Part shown: positions 35,062 to 43,699 of the stretch, piece after piece
How positions within the stretch are numbered: position 1 is the first letter of the stretch
How the letters are laid out: each line of letters opens with the position of its first letter
Origin: Longimicrobiales bacterium
GTDB taxonomy: Bacteria; Gemmatimonadota; Gemmatimonadetes; Longimicrobiales; Gaopeijiaceae
Assembly: GCA_029245345.1 (NCBI GenBank)
Contig: JAQWPM010000012.1
Location: 806,001 to 870,000, forward strand
DNA: 64,000 nt
Reading direction: 5' to 3'
The notes under the pieces: model-generated
Database searches by the model: none
The model's input: only the letters and a program-made list of their open reading frames with translations
Told to the model about the DNA's origin: nothing
Program-made: the position numbers and the translations under genes

Positions 35062-35985
35062 TCAAGAAACGCCGAGAACGTCCAGGATGAAGGGCGTCAC
35101 ATCTCGTAGGTCGGTCATCTCGGCCGCAGCATCCGCATGCGGACCCGCGGCGAGGCCGAGAACGGGGTTTCGAGTGTGTCCCACACGCACGTCTTCCAAG
35201 TTTCCGTGATCGCTCGCCACGAGCAGAGTCACGTCGTCACCGAGGTTGGCGAGTAAGCTGGCCAGGAGCTCCTCGACCCGGACGAGGGAAGAGATCGCTG
35301 CGTCCAGGGACATTTCGTGCCCGGCTGAATCGGTGGCGTAGTGCGCGTATAGCGTCAGGTTCGCCTGAGAGGCAATGCGAGCCAGGTTCGCGCCGGCGTC
35401 CATTGGCGTGATCGTCGGTAGCCAATCATGACCGAGGTGGCGCTTCCAATCGTCGTTTACGATGTCGCTCGACAAGGCATCGCCTGAGCCAAGCGCCTCC
35501 TCGTGCCGCGTGAGCACGCCTGCTCCTCGGGCTGCAAGCGGGGGCCCGGCCACCCGTCGGCTCCCCCGATCTCCCGGCCAACCGCGCGGGTAGGCGTTGG
35601 CGAACGCGACATTGTGTCCCGCGGCCGCGGCCTTCTTCAGCACGCTCTCCTCTTCAACGAGTGGACGGAGAGCAACGGGAGTCCAGGGACCAAAGTGGCT
35701 CCCGTGGAGTTCGGCAGCGTCTTCACCCGTAAGGAGGGCGACCTGGCCTGTCCCGCTCTGGGGCGTCCCTTTTGTGTCCAGGCGCGCATCGAGCGGAAAG
35801 GACCGAGCAGCGGACCCTCCGCGCCGGGGCGCCTTGAGTGTTGCGATGGAGCCGCCCTGTAACGCTGCCCAGGACGGGATGAGCCCGCGCGCGTGGGCAA
35901 GAACAAACGGGTTGGTCTCGGGATCGTCTTCCCCGATGCCGACCCCGTCTAGAAACAGAAGGAGGACCCGGGTGGGCTGCGTCAC
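35062..35985 (-). CDS. Metalloenzyme of the phosphoglycerate mutase/alkaline phosphatase superfamily
   Basis: A 307-residue protein with the metal-binding pattern of this superfamily: D13 (LFLDGVG), the nucleophile region TPQSGTGQVALLTG near residue 80, HYATDSAGHE near 216 and the closing SDHGN with a later H in GHTRNP. It lacks the large insert of iPGM or phosphopentomutase, so it is a compact phosphatase/mutase of unknown substrate. Start is GTG at 35985, 7 bases after the stop of the small membrane protein gene. Confidence 0.78.
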   Translation of the reverse strand: MTQPTRVLLLFLDGVGIGEDDPETNPFVLAHARGLIPSWAALQGGSIATLKAPRRGGSAARSFPLDARLDTKGTPQSGTGQVALLTGEDAAELHGSHFGPWTPVALRPLVEEESVLKKAAAAGHNVAFANAYPRGWPGDRGSRRVAGPPLAARGAGVLTRHEEALGSGDALSSDIVNDDWKRHLGHDWLPTITPMDAGANLARIASQANLTLYAHYATDSAGHEMSLDAAISSLVRVEELLASLLANLGDDVTLLVASDHGNLEDVRVGHTRNPVLGLAAGPHADAAAEMTDLRDVTPFILDVLGVS

Positions 35986-35992
35986 TGCTTCG

Positions 35993-36166
35993 TCAGCGGT
36001 TCGTGGCTCTCTGCAGGGCCCGTTCCACTCGGCCCTGCTGGATCTCCGGGCCGTTGAAAAAGTCGGCGATGACAGACTCCTGGCTCAACACATCGTACAG
36101 GGTCAATAACACGACCAAGAAGAACAACGCGAAAGCGACACCTTTCCCATCGAGCTTGGAGGACAT
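35993..36166 (-). CDS. Small single-span membrane protein (57 residues)
   Basis: A short gene encoding one membrane helix (about residues 9-22, FALFFLVVLLTLYD) and an amphipathic C-terminal half ending RALQRATNR. It begins with MSSKLDGKG and ends 7 bases before the metalloenzyme start, so the two look like an operon. A weak AGGT-type ribosome-binding site precedes the ATG. I do not recognise the family. Confidence 0.55.
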   Translation of the reverse strand: MSSKLDGKGVAFALFFLVVLLTLYDVLSQESVIADFFNGPEIQQGRVERALQRATNR

Positions 36167-36223
36167 GGCAGACGACCTGCGTGGGGGGCAATTACTACCT
36201 GGAGACTGTTGTCTCCTTACTAC

Positions 36224-36835
36224 TTAGAGTACAGCAGGCGGGTCCGTAATGTCCACTCCCGGAGGAGACGTGATTTCGCCAGCGGCTCGGAGATCGACGG
36301 TCACCTGGACCTGAACGTGACCCATATCTGCTCTGTCTCGGATCGCGTCACGAATACGTGGCTCGAGCTTCGTATACGCAGCTTTGACTCCGCCACGGAG
36401 CTCTTTGCGTAGCACTTTGAGCGCGTTGACATCTGCACGGCTCGTCTTGGTCTCTTTCTTCGCGTCAGCAATATGGAAGGCCCGAATCTCGAACGGCGAC
36501 ACACCAACGTCGTCAAAGCGTTCGTGGTCCATGTACTGGATCGAGACGCTGATGTCGCCACGGGCGTGATGGTGATGAATGTCACCAACGGCCTGGAAGC
36601 GTGACGCGAGTCGCCCTAATTCAGCTCGTTGGGCGACCTTCGTGTATGCGCGCTCGAGGATCGCGTAGATCCTTTTTGCCCGCTCCGGGTTGGTCGCATC
36701 GAGGTCCGGCATCTCCGTCTCCAACTCTCGGCCGAGAGCCTGACGATCGACGTTGAAACGCGCAGCTTCCGCGTCACGGTTTCGTGCGCGGTCGATGTTG
36801 TCGAGAATTCGGTCTGGATTGGTCCGGAGGCTCAT
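36224..36835 (-). CDS. Hypothetical charged protein
   Basis: A 203-residue soluble, highly charged protein that I cannot assign. It has a helical N-terminal half rich in Arg, Asp and Glu, an HHHH run near residue 90, and a tail ending in TDPPAVL. No signal peptide or membrane segment. The ribosome-binding site is weak. It is transcribed divergently from the lipoprotein gene at 37048, with 212 bases between them in which I see no other feature. Confidence 0.55.
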   Translation of the reverse strand: MSLRTNPDRILDNIDRARNRDAEAARFNVDRQALGRELETEMPDLDATNPERAKRIYAILERAYTKVAQRAELGRLASRFQAVGDIHHHHARGDISVSIQYMDHERFDDVGVSPFEIRAFHIADAKKETKTSRADVNALKVLRKELRGGVKAAYTKLEPRIRDAIRDRADMGHVQVQVTVDLRAAGEITSPPGVDITDPPAVL

Positions 36836-37047
36836 CTGACGTGCTCGGAGATGCGGTCTGACGTTCGGCTTTCCAGGGATCCCGGAAAAGAAGAGTTCAA
36901 CAGAATACAGGGTCTCTCACGGCCGGCCAAGGGCACGGTTTGCGAAGATTTCGCCCGCGACCGCCCTAGGCTACACTTGACATTGCAATCGTTTGTGCCC
37001 GTTGGCGTTGTCCCGCGCGCATGGACTCACCACTTGAGGAGACAGCC

Positions 37048-37878
37048 ATGCGTGTGAGGCTTTCCATTATTGCTCTTATGTTCTTGGGTCTCGCAGCTTG
37101 CGGCGGCGGCGGACCTCCGGCACCGGCGGGCCTCGGGTATTCGGTTCCGAACCCTGCTGCGGTCACGTATATGACCGCAGACACCAGCTACATCGAGATC
37201 GACGCGATGGGCCAGATGATGCAGATGAGCACCGCCCAATCTGCGACGGTGAACGCGGTGTTCGCTGATGTGGCCGGGGCGGTTCAGGTCACTTTGACGT
37301 ATGAGGACTTCGGAGCGCGGTTGACCCAACCGATGGGCGCACCGATGACAGCCGACGAAAGCGGCATCAAGGGTCCGCTCGTTTATTCGGTGGACCGGAC
37401 GGGCAACGTGACCGTCGGGTCAGTGCCGGATGTGACCGGCAATGCCTCCACCCTGTTCGCGCCACTTTCGACCATGCAGGCGTTCCTACCGGGTTTGCCT
37501 GGCACGGGCGTCGGGGTCGGTGATATGTGGACTGACACGGTTTCATACTCCGGCGACGAGGGGCCGGGTACGATCTCGGCGACCACGATCAGTCAGTACT
37601 CCGTTGTGGGTGACGTTATCGTCGACGGTCGTTCGATGTTGCGGATCGACATCACTGGAAGTTCTGTGAGCGAGACAGAAGCCGCGGTCGAGGGCATGGA
37701 TGTATTCCAGAGCATGAGCGCGATGATGGAAGGGCACCTGCTGTGGGACATGCAGGCGGGTGTCATGCACGAGCGGGTTCTGACCTTCGAGGGTGATGGC
37801 ACGACCGAAGTGTCCGCGGCCCCGATGGCCATGTCGATGCAGATGAACGGCACGAGCACCACGCGACGGATAAACTAG
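37048..37878 (+). CDS. Lipoprotein of unknown function
   Basis: A 276-residue lipoprotein. The signal peptide MRVRLSIIALMFLGLAAC ends in a clear lipobox followed by a Gly/Pro linker. The mature part is beta-rich with many Thr, Ser and Met residues and a recurring GVGVGDMWTDT-type strand, similar in style to DUF6263-like proteins. The ATG at 37048 has GAGGAG upstream; an earlier in-frame ATG at 37021 has no such site. The Yip1 gene follows 64 bases later. Confidence 0.7.
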   Translation: MRVRLSIIALMFLGLAACGGGGPPAPAGLGYSVPNPAAVTYMTADTSYIEIDAMGQMMQMSTAQSATVNAVFADVAGAVQVTLTYEDFGARLTQPMGAPMTADESGIKGPLVYSVDRTGNVTVGSVPDVTGNASTLFAPLSTMQAFLPGLPGTGVGVGDMWTDTVSYSGDEGPGTISATTISQYSVVGDVIVDGRSMLRIDITGSSVSETEAAVEGMDVFQSMSAMMEGHLLWDMQAGVMHERVLTFEGDGTTEVSAAPMAMSMQMNGTSTTRRIN

Positions 37879-37942
37879 GACCGATTTGGAGGGCGGTCGG
37901 TCTTTGGGGCTGATCGCCCGTTCCGTACTTAAGGAGATGCAC

Positions 37943-38680
37943 ATGGATCCGTCCGAATCCGAGATGCCTCAGCACGAAATGAATGAGCCTGCTGAAACGC
38001 AGGAGGCTGCCGAAGAGGGCCCGACGGTGCCGCCGTTCTACAAGCGCATGGTCGATGTGTTCTTCAATCCGGGCGCGCTGGTCGAGGCATTGGCGGCGAA
38101 GCCGGTGTTCGGAGCCGCTGTCCTAGCCGGGGTTGTTCTGATCGCCGTCCAGATGGCGCTGATCCCTGTGGAAGTGTTCATGGAGATACAGCGCGAGGCG
38201 ATTCTGGAGAGCGGTAATGAGTTGCCGGAGATATCGGACACGATCGTGCAGGTCACGAAGATTGCGACGCCGATCTTCGCGGCGATCTCCACGGCGCTAT
38301 TCACGTTCATCTTCGCGGGTGTTTATACGTTGATCTTCGCGTTCATCCTCGGGGACGAAGGGAGATATCGGCAGTACCTCTCGGTGACCGCCCATGCATG
38401 GCTCATCCCGTTGTTCTTCGGACTGCTGATCACCCCACTCAGGATCTCGACGGGTAACCCCCAGCTCACGATGAATCTGGGGAGCTTCATGTTCTTCCTG
38501 GAGGACGGGTACTTGTTGAACGTGTTCAAGGCGTTTGACCTGACGCAGATATGGGCATCGCTCGTGATCGCCCAAGGCGCGACCGCCATCGATAGCCGGC
38601 GGAGCTTCGGGAGCGCCGCCGCGTTCATCATCGGGCTGCTCTTGGTTGTTGCGTTGATCGCCGCGCGCTTCATGCCGTAA
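37943..38680 (+). CDS. Yip1-domain membrane protein
   Basis: A 245-residue protein with an acidic N-terminal tail and about five membrane segments, arranged as in bacterial YIP1 proteins: a leading FFNPGALVEALAAKP segment that often starts this domain, then hydrophobic stretches near residues 58-78, 110-150, 155-175 and 215-240. AAGGAG stands 7 bases before the ATG chosen here. CsaA follows after 2 bases, so this gene is likely co-transcribed with csaA and the TRAP transporter. Confidence 0.8.
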   Translation: MDPSESEMPQHEMNEPAETQEAAEEGPTVPPFYKRMVDVFFNPGALVEALAAKPVFGAAVLAGVVLIAVQMALIPVEVFMEIQREAILESGNELPEISDTIVQVTKIATPIFAAISTALFTFIFAGVYTLIFAFILGDEGRYRQYLSVTAHAWLIPLFFGLLITPLRISTGNPQLTMNLGSFMFFLEDGYLLNVFKAFDLTQIWASLVIAQGATAIDSRRSFGSAAAFIIGLLLVVALIAARFMP

Positions 38681-38682
38681 CG

Positions 38683-39039
38683 GTGGGTCACAGCAAGCCG
38701 GAAACCGCTATCGAGATCTTCGATCAACTGGAAATTCGCAGCGGACGAGTTGTTGCCGTTGAGCCGTTTCCCGAGGCCCGGAAACCAGCCTTTAAGCTGA
38801 CGCTGGATTTCGGGGAGCCGGTTGGCGTGCTACGCTCGTCCGCTCAACTCACCCATCGATATCATGTGGAGGACCTCCTGGGCACCCAGATACTGGCTGT
38901 TGTGAACTTCCCGCCACGGCTCGTAGCCGGATTCAAAAGCGAGTGCCTCGTGCTTGGGGTGATCAACCCAAATGACCCGGGTGACATCGTTCTCGTTCGC
39001 CCCGACTATGCGGGCACCCCAGGTTGGGAGCTCGGTTGA
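38683..39039 (+). CDS. csaA: CsaA-like tRNA-binding-domain protein
   Basis: A 118-residue stand-alone tRNA-binding OB-fold (EMAP/CsaA type). Typical pieces are IRSGRVVAVEPFPEARKPAFKL near residue 18, SSAQLTHRY near residue 52 and FPPRLVAGFKSECLVLG near residue 76. CsaA was proposed to be an export-related chaperone in Bacillus; the fold binds tRNA. Start is GTG at 38683. The stop overlaps the TTG start of the TRAP permease gene. Confidence 0.88.
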   Translation: MGHSKPETAIEIFDQLEIRSGRVVAVEPFPEARKPAFKLTLDFGEPVGVLRSSAQLTHRYHVEDLLGTQILAVVNFPPRLVAGFKSECLVLGVINPNDPGDIVLVRPDYAGTPGWELG

Positions 39040-40931
39040 GCAAAAGCATGCGGGTGCGCGCGTGGGTGATTGCGGCCGTTTCTGCGGCGGCGGCGCTGTT
39101 CCACCTCTATGCGGCGGGATTCTCGCCATTCACCGCACTGATTCAGCGGCCTGTTCACCTGGCCCTGATGGCAGCGTTGGGTTTTCTGGGCGTTGGGGTA
39201 CAGCGTAAACGGCGAGCCTCTGCGGCCGCCGAGGTCGTAGAGGCGGACGGGGACGCGACGAACCCGGTGGACGAAGAGGAATCGGTTTCATCCGACGAGC
39301 TGAGTTGGCTCAACTGGGTGCTGGCGGGAATCACGGTTCTGGTATGTGGCTACCTGGCGTCTCAAAACCAGCAGCTGGTCAGCCGATCCGCTAATCCCAC
39401 GCAACTCGATCTGATTGCCGGCGGAGTTCTGATTCTTCTCGTCCTCGAGCTGGCTCGCCGGGCGACGGGCTGGGGATTGGTCATCGTGTGTCTGCTCGCG
39501 CTGGGTTATGCGTTCGCGGGTCCATATCTGCCCGGCTTCTTGGCTCATCGCGGATACGGGGTCGTGCGCCTGGTTGAGCAGCTCTTCTTGTCCACCGAAG
39601 GCATCTGGGGAGTGCCGCTCGGGGTGTCGGCGGACTTCGTTTACTTGTTCGTGCTCTTTGGGGCAGTGCTTGATGTCGCCGGTGGTGGTGCGCTGTTGAT
39701 CGCCTTGGCGAACCGAGTCGCGGGGCGCACGCGCGGCGGCCCGGCAAAGACGGCCGCCGTCGCGAGCGCCTTGATGGGCTCGTTGTCTGGCAGCGCGGTC
39801 GCGAATGTCGTCACTACGGGGTCGTTCACGATCCCGCTCATGAAACGTGCGGGATTTAGGCCCTTCTTTGCGGGTGCCATCGAGGCTGCGGCGAGCACGG
39901 GTGGGCAGCTCATGCCGCCGGTCATGGGCGCGGGCGCGTTCATTCTCGCGACGTGGACCAACATCCCCTATTTGGAGGTAGCCGCTGCAGCGGTAATCCC
40001 CGCGATTCTGTATTATGCTGCCCTGATTGCCGCCATCCATTTTCGCGCCGGCCGCATGGGCATTAAGCCTGCCGGGACTGGTGATGTAGAAAAAGTCTCA
40101 GATCGGCTGCATCTGCTGCTGCCACTCGCCGCGATCGTGATCCTGTTGGGTATGGGCCGCTCGCCCATGCGCGCGGCATTCTGGGGTGTGACCTCTGCGT
40201 TCGTCATGGCGTATTTGCGTCCAGCGACTCGGCCTTCGTTGCCTGAAATCCGCACGGTGATGGAGCGGGCAGGACGTGGGGCGGTTCAGGTCGCCGCGGC
40301 GTGCGCCGCCGCCGGCATCGTTGTCGGTGTGGCGTCGCTCACGGGCATCGGACTCCGCATGTCGGAGCTCATTATCCAAGTGTCAGGGGGCAATCTCCTG
40401 AGTGCGCTCATGCTCACCGCACTGGGTTCGATCGTCTTGGGCATGGGTCTCCCGACTACGGCCGCGTATGTGGTGCTGGCCGCCCTCGGGGCCCCTGCGC
40501 TCGTTCAATTGGGTGTGCCTCTGCTCGCGGCCCACCTGTTCATTTTCTACTTCGGATGCATCTCGAACGTGACGCCCCCGGTGTCGCTCGCGGCATTTGC
40601 TGCGGCCGGGATCTCCGGCGCTCCACCACTAAAAACTGCGATGACTGCTGCGGTGTTGGCTGGAGCCGGGTTCGTGGTGCCCTTCATGTTCGTGTACGGC
40701 CCCCCGCTTCTGCTCGTGGGGACGATTCCTGAGATCACGCTGGCCTTTGTGAGTGCCATTGTTGGCGTGACGGCGCTGGCTGCAGCGGGGATGGGTTTCG
40801 CCCGGCGACCGATCGTGTGGTGGGAGCGCGTGATTCTCTTCGTCGCGGCGCTCGCACTGGTGCTCCCGGGCCTGGCCACGGATGGGGCTGGGCTAGTCGG
40901 CGTTGTTGTGGTCTTTTCTAGGGCTGAATGA
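39036..40931 (+). CDS. TRAP transporter fused permease (4TM/12TM, TAXI type)
   Basis: A protein of about 630 residues with some 16-18 membrane segments. The first 130 residues hold the small (DctQ-like) part, and the rest the large DctM-type part, with motifs such as GSLSGSAVANVVTTGSFTIP near residue 252 and GMGLPTTAAYVVLAALGAPA near residue 470. The fused form partners with TAXI binding proteins, one of which follows. I choose the TTG at 39036, which overlaps the csaA stop as TTGA; an ATG at 39048 is an alternative. It should import an organic acid or amino acid using a sodium or proton gradient. Confidence 0.92.
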   Translation: MSKSMRVRAWVIAAVSAAAALFHLYAAGFSPFTALIQRPVHLALMAALGFLGVGVQRKRRASAAAEVVEADGDATNPVDEEESVSSDELSWLNWVLAGITVLVCGYLASQNQQLVSRSANPTQLDLIAGGVLILLVLELARRATGWGLVIVCLLALGYAFAGPYLPGFLAHRGYGVVRLVEQLFLSTEGIWGVPLGVSADFVYLFVLFGAVLDVAGGGALLIALANRVAGRTRGGPAKTAAVASALMGSLSGSAVANVVTTGSFTIPLMKRAGFRPFFAGAIEAAASTGGQLMPPVMGAGAFILATWTNIPYLEVAAAAVIPAILYYAALIAAIHFRAGRMGIKPAGTGDVEKVSDRLHLLLPLAAIVILLGMGRSPMRAAFWGVTSAFVMAYLRPATRPSLPEIRTVMERAGRGAVQVAAACAAAGIVVGVASLTGIGLRMSELIIQVSGGNLLSALMLTALGSIVLGMGLPTTAAYVVLAALGAPALVQLGVPLLAAHLFIFYFGCISNVTPPVSLAAFAAAGISGAPPLKTAMTAAVLAGAGFVVPFMFVYGPPLLLVGTIPEITLAFVSAIVGVTALAAAGMGFARRPIVWWERVILFVAALALVLPGLATDGAGLVGVVVVFSRAE

Positions 40932-40989
40932 CGAACGCCGCCTTCGCAGCGGTCGATCGATTTGAACACAGTCCTCGGAGATGTCCCCG

Positions 40990-41925
40990 GTGAAAAAAAC
41001 TTCTCTCCTCGCAGTCCTGCTGGCTGCTAGTGTCCTGACCGCGTGCAGTACTGAAGGCGGCCCTGAGTTCCTTTCACTGGGCACGGCGGGAACCGGCGGC
41101 ATCTACTATCCGCTGGGTGGCGCGATCGCGAGCCGACTCTCGATTGCCGACTCCGCTCGTCAGTTCACCGCGGAAGTGAGCGGCGGATCCGTAGAGAACA
41201 TCAATCGCTTGGCTGCGCGTCAGATGGATCTGGCGTTCGTCCTCGCGGTGACAGCGTTCCAGGGACAGCAGGGCGAAGGTGACTTCACGCAAGCCGTCTC
41301 GGATCTCCGGATCTTGGCCCCTCTGTACCCCAACCTGACGCACGTCTTGGTCTCGGGTAAAAGTGCCGCTGAGACCATCGCGGACTTCGGGGGGATGCGG
41401 GTGTCCGTTGGTGCGGCGGGCTCCGGTACGGAGCAGATGTCGAGGCACCTGCTCGAAGCACATGGACTGACCTACGACGACATCAATCCTCAATACCTGT
41501 CCTTTGCCGAGTCCTCGACGGCGCTTCGGGATGGGGCAATCGATGCGGCGATTATTTCTGTGGGGTATCCCGCAGCGGCGGTCCTAGAAGCCACGACGAC
41601 CGGGAATGTGAAGCTCCTGCCAGTGACGGCCGAGGGCGTCGAAGCTCTCCGTTCCGTGCATCCCTATTACACCACAGGTGAAATACCCGCTGGTACCTAT
41701 CCAGGGGTCGAGGAAGCCGTGCCTACCGTGGCGGTCATCAATTGGATCGTCGCGTTGGAGTCACTTGACGACGACGTCGTGACGACACTACTGAGCATGC
41801 TGGCTGATGACCGGGCATCCCTCGAGCAGGTCCACGCCATGGCGAAGCAGATCGATCTTGATCGCCTCGTGGATTCGCCGATCCCGCTGCACCCCGCTGC
41901 GGTGCGCTGGATGGAGAACCGCTAG
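40990..41925 (+). CDS. TAXI-family TRAP transporter solute-binding lipoprotein
   Basis: A 311-residue binding protein. The signal peptide ends in a lipobox (SVLTAC). The TAXI hallmark SLGTAGTGGIYYPLGGAIA follows close behind, then AGSGTEQMSRHLLEAHGL near residue 140. GGAG at 40977-40980 is correctly spaced for the GTG at 40990, not for the ATG at 40981, so I use the GTG. Known TAXI proteins bind glutamate, glutamine or 2-oxoglutarate. It works with the fused permease directly upstream. Confidence 0.92.
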   Translation: MKKTSLLAVLLAASVLTACSTEGGPEFLSLGTAGTGGIYYPLGGAIASRLSIADSARQFTAEVSGGSVENINRLAARQMDLAFVLAVTAFQGQQGEGDFTQAVSDLRILAPLYPNLTHVLVSGKSAAETIADFGGMRVSVGAAGSGTEQMSRHLLEAHGLTYDDINPQYLSFAESSTALRDGAIDAAIISVGYPAAAVLEATTTGNVKLLPVTAEGVEALRSVHPYYTTGEIPAGTYPGVEEAVPTVAVINWIVALESLDDDVVTTLLSMLADDRASLEQVHAMAKQIDLDRLVDSPIPLHPAAVRWMENR

Positions 41926-42110
41926 GACTCACGGCGTCGATCCAAAGTTCGGCCCCATGCCCTCCGATGACGGCCATCTGCCGGTACTACTTCTGTCCAG
42001 CTTGATGTTGATTGCGGTGCCGCGCAAAGTGCGGATGCGGTTGAGCGGGAAGGGGCGTACGATGTCGTTGGCTTCAATCCTACCTCGTGTCACTCCCTCC
42101 AGGGGCTTCC

Positions 42111-43694
42111 ATGTCGATCACGACTCCCACAGTCCTGCGCGTTCTCCGACTCGTATCAGTCGTCGTGGTGTTCGCAGCGATTACCAGCACCGCCGCAGCG
42201 GCTCAGTCCTTCGACGTGGTCGAAGCCACGATTGCGGAGGCCCATGCCGCCATGCGGTCCGGGGATCTCACATGCCGTGCGTTGGTCCAGGCCTATATCG
42301 AGCGGATCGAGGCGTACGACCAGGCAGGACCGATGCTCAACACGGTCCAGACGCTCAACCCTCGGGTGCTTGAGGAGGCAGACGCCAAGGATGCTGCTCT
42401 GGAGCGGGACGGCCTCACCGGCCCACTCCATTGTGTGCCGGTCCTCCTGAAGGACCAGGTCGAGACTGGTGATATGCCGACCACTTATGGGTCCGCCCTA
42501 TTTAAGAATTTCCAATCGGATCGGGACGCGACGATCGTCGTCCGTATGAAGGAGGCAGGGGCGATCATTCTCGCGAAGACCAATATGGGCGAGTTCGCTT
42601 CACGTTACGTAGGGTCTGCGTACGGCATCATTCGGAACCCTTATGCCACTGACCGGAATCCCTCGGGATCGTCGGGTGGGAGTGCCGTGGGCACGGCGGC
42701 GAGCTTAGGCATGGTCTCGATTGGCGAGGATACAGGCGGGTCGATTCGGGGACCGGCCTCGGTTACGAACCTCGTCGGGCTGCGGCCGACGCTCGAGCTG
42801 GTCAGCACGTATGGCATGATGCCCGCGAACCCCACGCACGACACCATGGGGCCAATGACGCGGACCGTGACGGATGCTGCGCTCCTCCTCGATGCCATCG
42901 CGGGGTACGATCCGAATGACCCCTTAACGGCCAAGTCGTTCGGAGAAGTGCCCGACTCGTACACGGAGTTGCTAGACACTCGGGCCCTAGAAGGCGCCCG
43001 TGTCGGGATCATCCGGGACCCGATGGACACTAGAACGGATCCTTCGTCTGAAGACTACACGAAGGTTCGTGCCGTGATGGATCGCGCGATCGCACAGCTG
43101 AGTGCCTTGGGTGCTGAAGTCATTGATCCGCTTGAGATCCCAGGACTCGAAGTTCTTGGGACGATCAACAACAGCTATGAGACGGAGCAGGCTACCAACG
43201 AGTATCTCGCCCAACTCAGCGATCCACCGTACACGACGTTCAGGGACATCCTACTGTCGGGGATCGTGAATCCGTGGCGCTCCCTTGCCATGTGGGGCGT
43301 GGCCGGCAAGACAACGGACGACCCTGGGTACCTAGAGGTGATGCTCAAGCGGGATGCGGTTCGCACCGCGGTGCTCAAAGCGATGGCGGACCACAATCTC
43401 GACGCCCTGGTGCATGCGACATTCGACCATCAGCCCACACTCATCGCTCTGGACGTCGAGACGAATGCGACTCCGAAAGACGGGTATGGATGGGGGGACA
43501 ACCGTCAGTTGAGTCCTGCGACTGGCTTTCCTGCGCTTACCGTGCCGGCTGGCTTCACAACGGACGACCTGCCGGTGGGTATCGAGTTCTTAGGACGGCC
43601 ATTCACGGAAGGGATGCTCTTGAGCCTCGGGTATGCGTTCGAGCAGGCCACGGGGCATAGGCGGGCGCCGGCCAGTACGCCAAGTATCAGGTAG
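42111..43694 (+). CDS. Secreted amidase (amidase-signature family)
   Basis: A 527-residue amidase with a Sec signal peptide ending near AAAAQS. The catalytic set is intact: lysine in LLKDQ near residue 121, the GSSGGS loop near residue 192, and the nucleophilic serine in EDTGGSIRGP near residue 216. I start at the ATG at 42111, which gives a normal signal peptide; the 185-base gap before it holds no gene. It is followed after 5 bases by the gamma-glutamyltransferase gene. Its N-terminal half is only distantly like the Tat-exported amidase at 21.8-23.5 kb. Confidence 0.9.
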   Translation: MSITTPTVLRVLRLVSVVVVFAAITSTAAAAQSFDVVEATIAEAHAAMRSGDLTCRALVQAYIERIEAYDQAGPMLNTVQTLNPRVLEEADAKDAALERDGLTGPLHCVPVLLKDQVETGDMPTTYGSALFKNFQSDRDATIVVRMKEAGAIILAKTNMGEFASRYVGSAYGIIRNPYATDRNPSGSSGGSAVGTAASLGMVSIGEDTGGSIRGPASVTNLVGLRPTLELVSTYGMMPANPTHDTMGPMTRTVTDAALLLDAIAGYDPNDPLTAKSFGEVPDSYTELLDTRALEGARVGIIRDPMDTRTDPSSEDYTKVRAVMDRAIAQLSALGAEVIDPLEIPGLEVLGTINNSYETEQATNEYLAQLSDPPYTTFRDILLSGIVNPWRSLAMWGVAGKTTDDPGYLEVMLKRDAVRTAVLKAMADHNLDALVHATFDHQPTLIALDVETNATPKDGYGWGDNRQLSPATGFPALTVPAGFTTDDLPVGIEFLGRPFTEGMLLSLGYAFEQATGHRRAPASTPSIR

Positions 43695-43699
43695 CGAAG

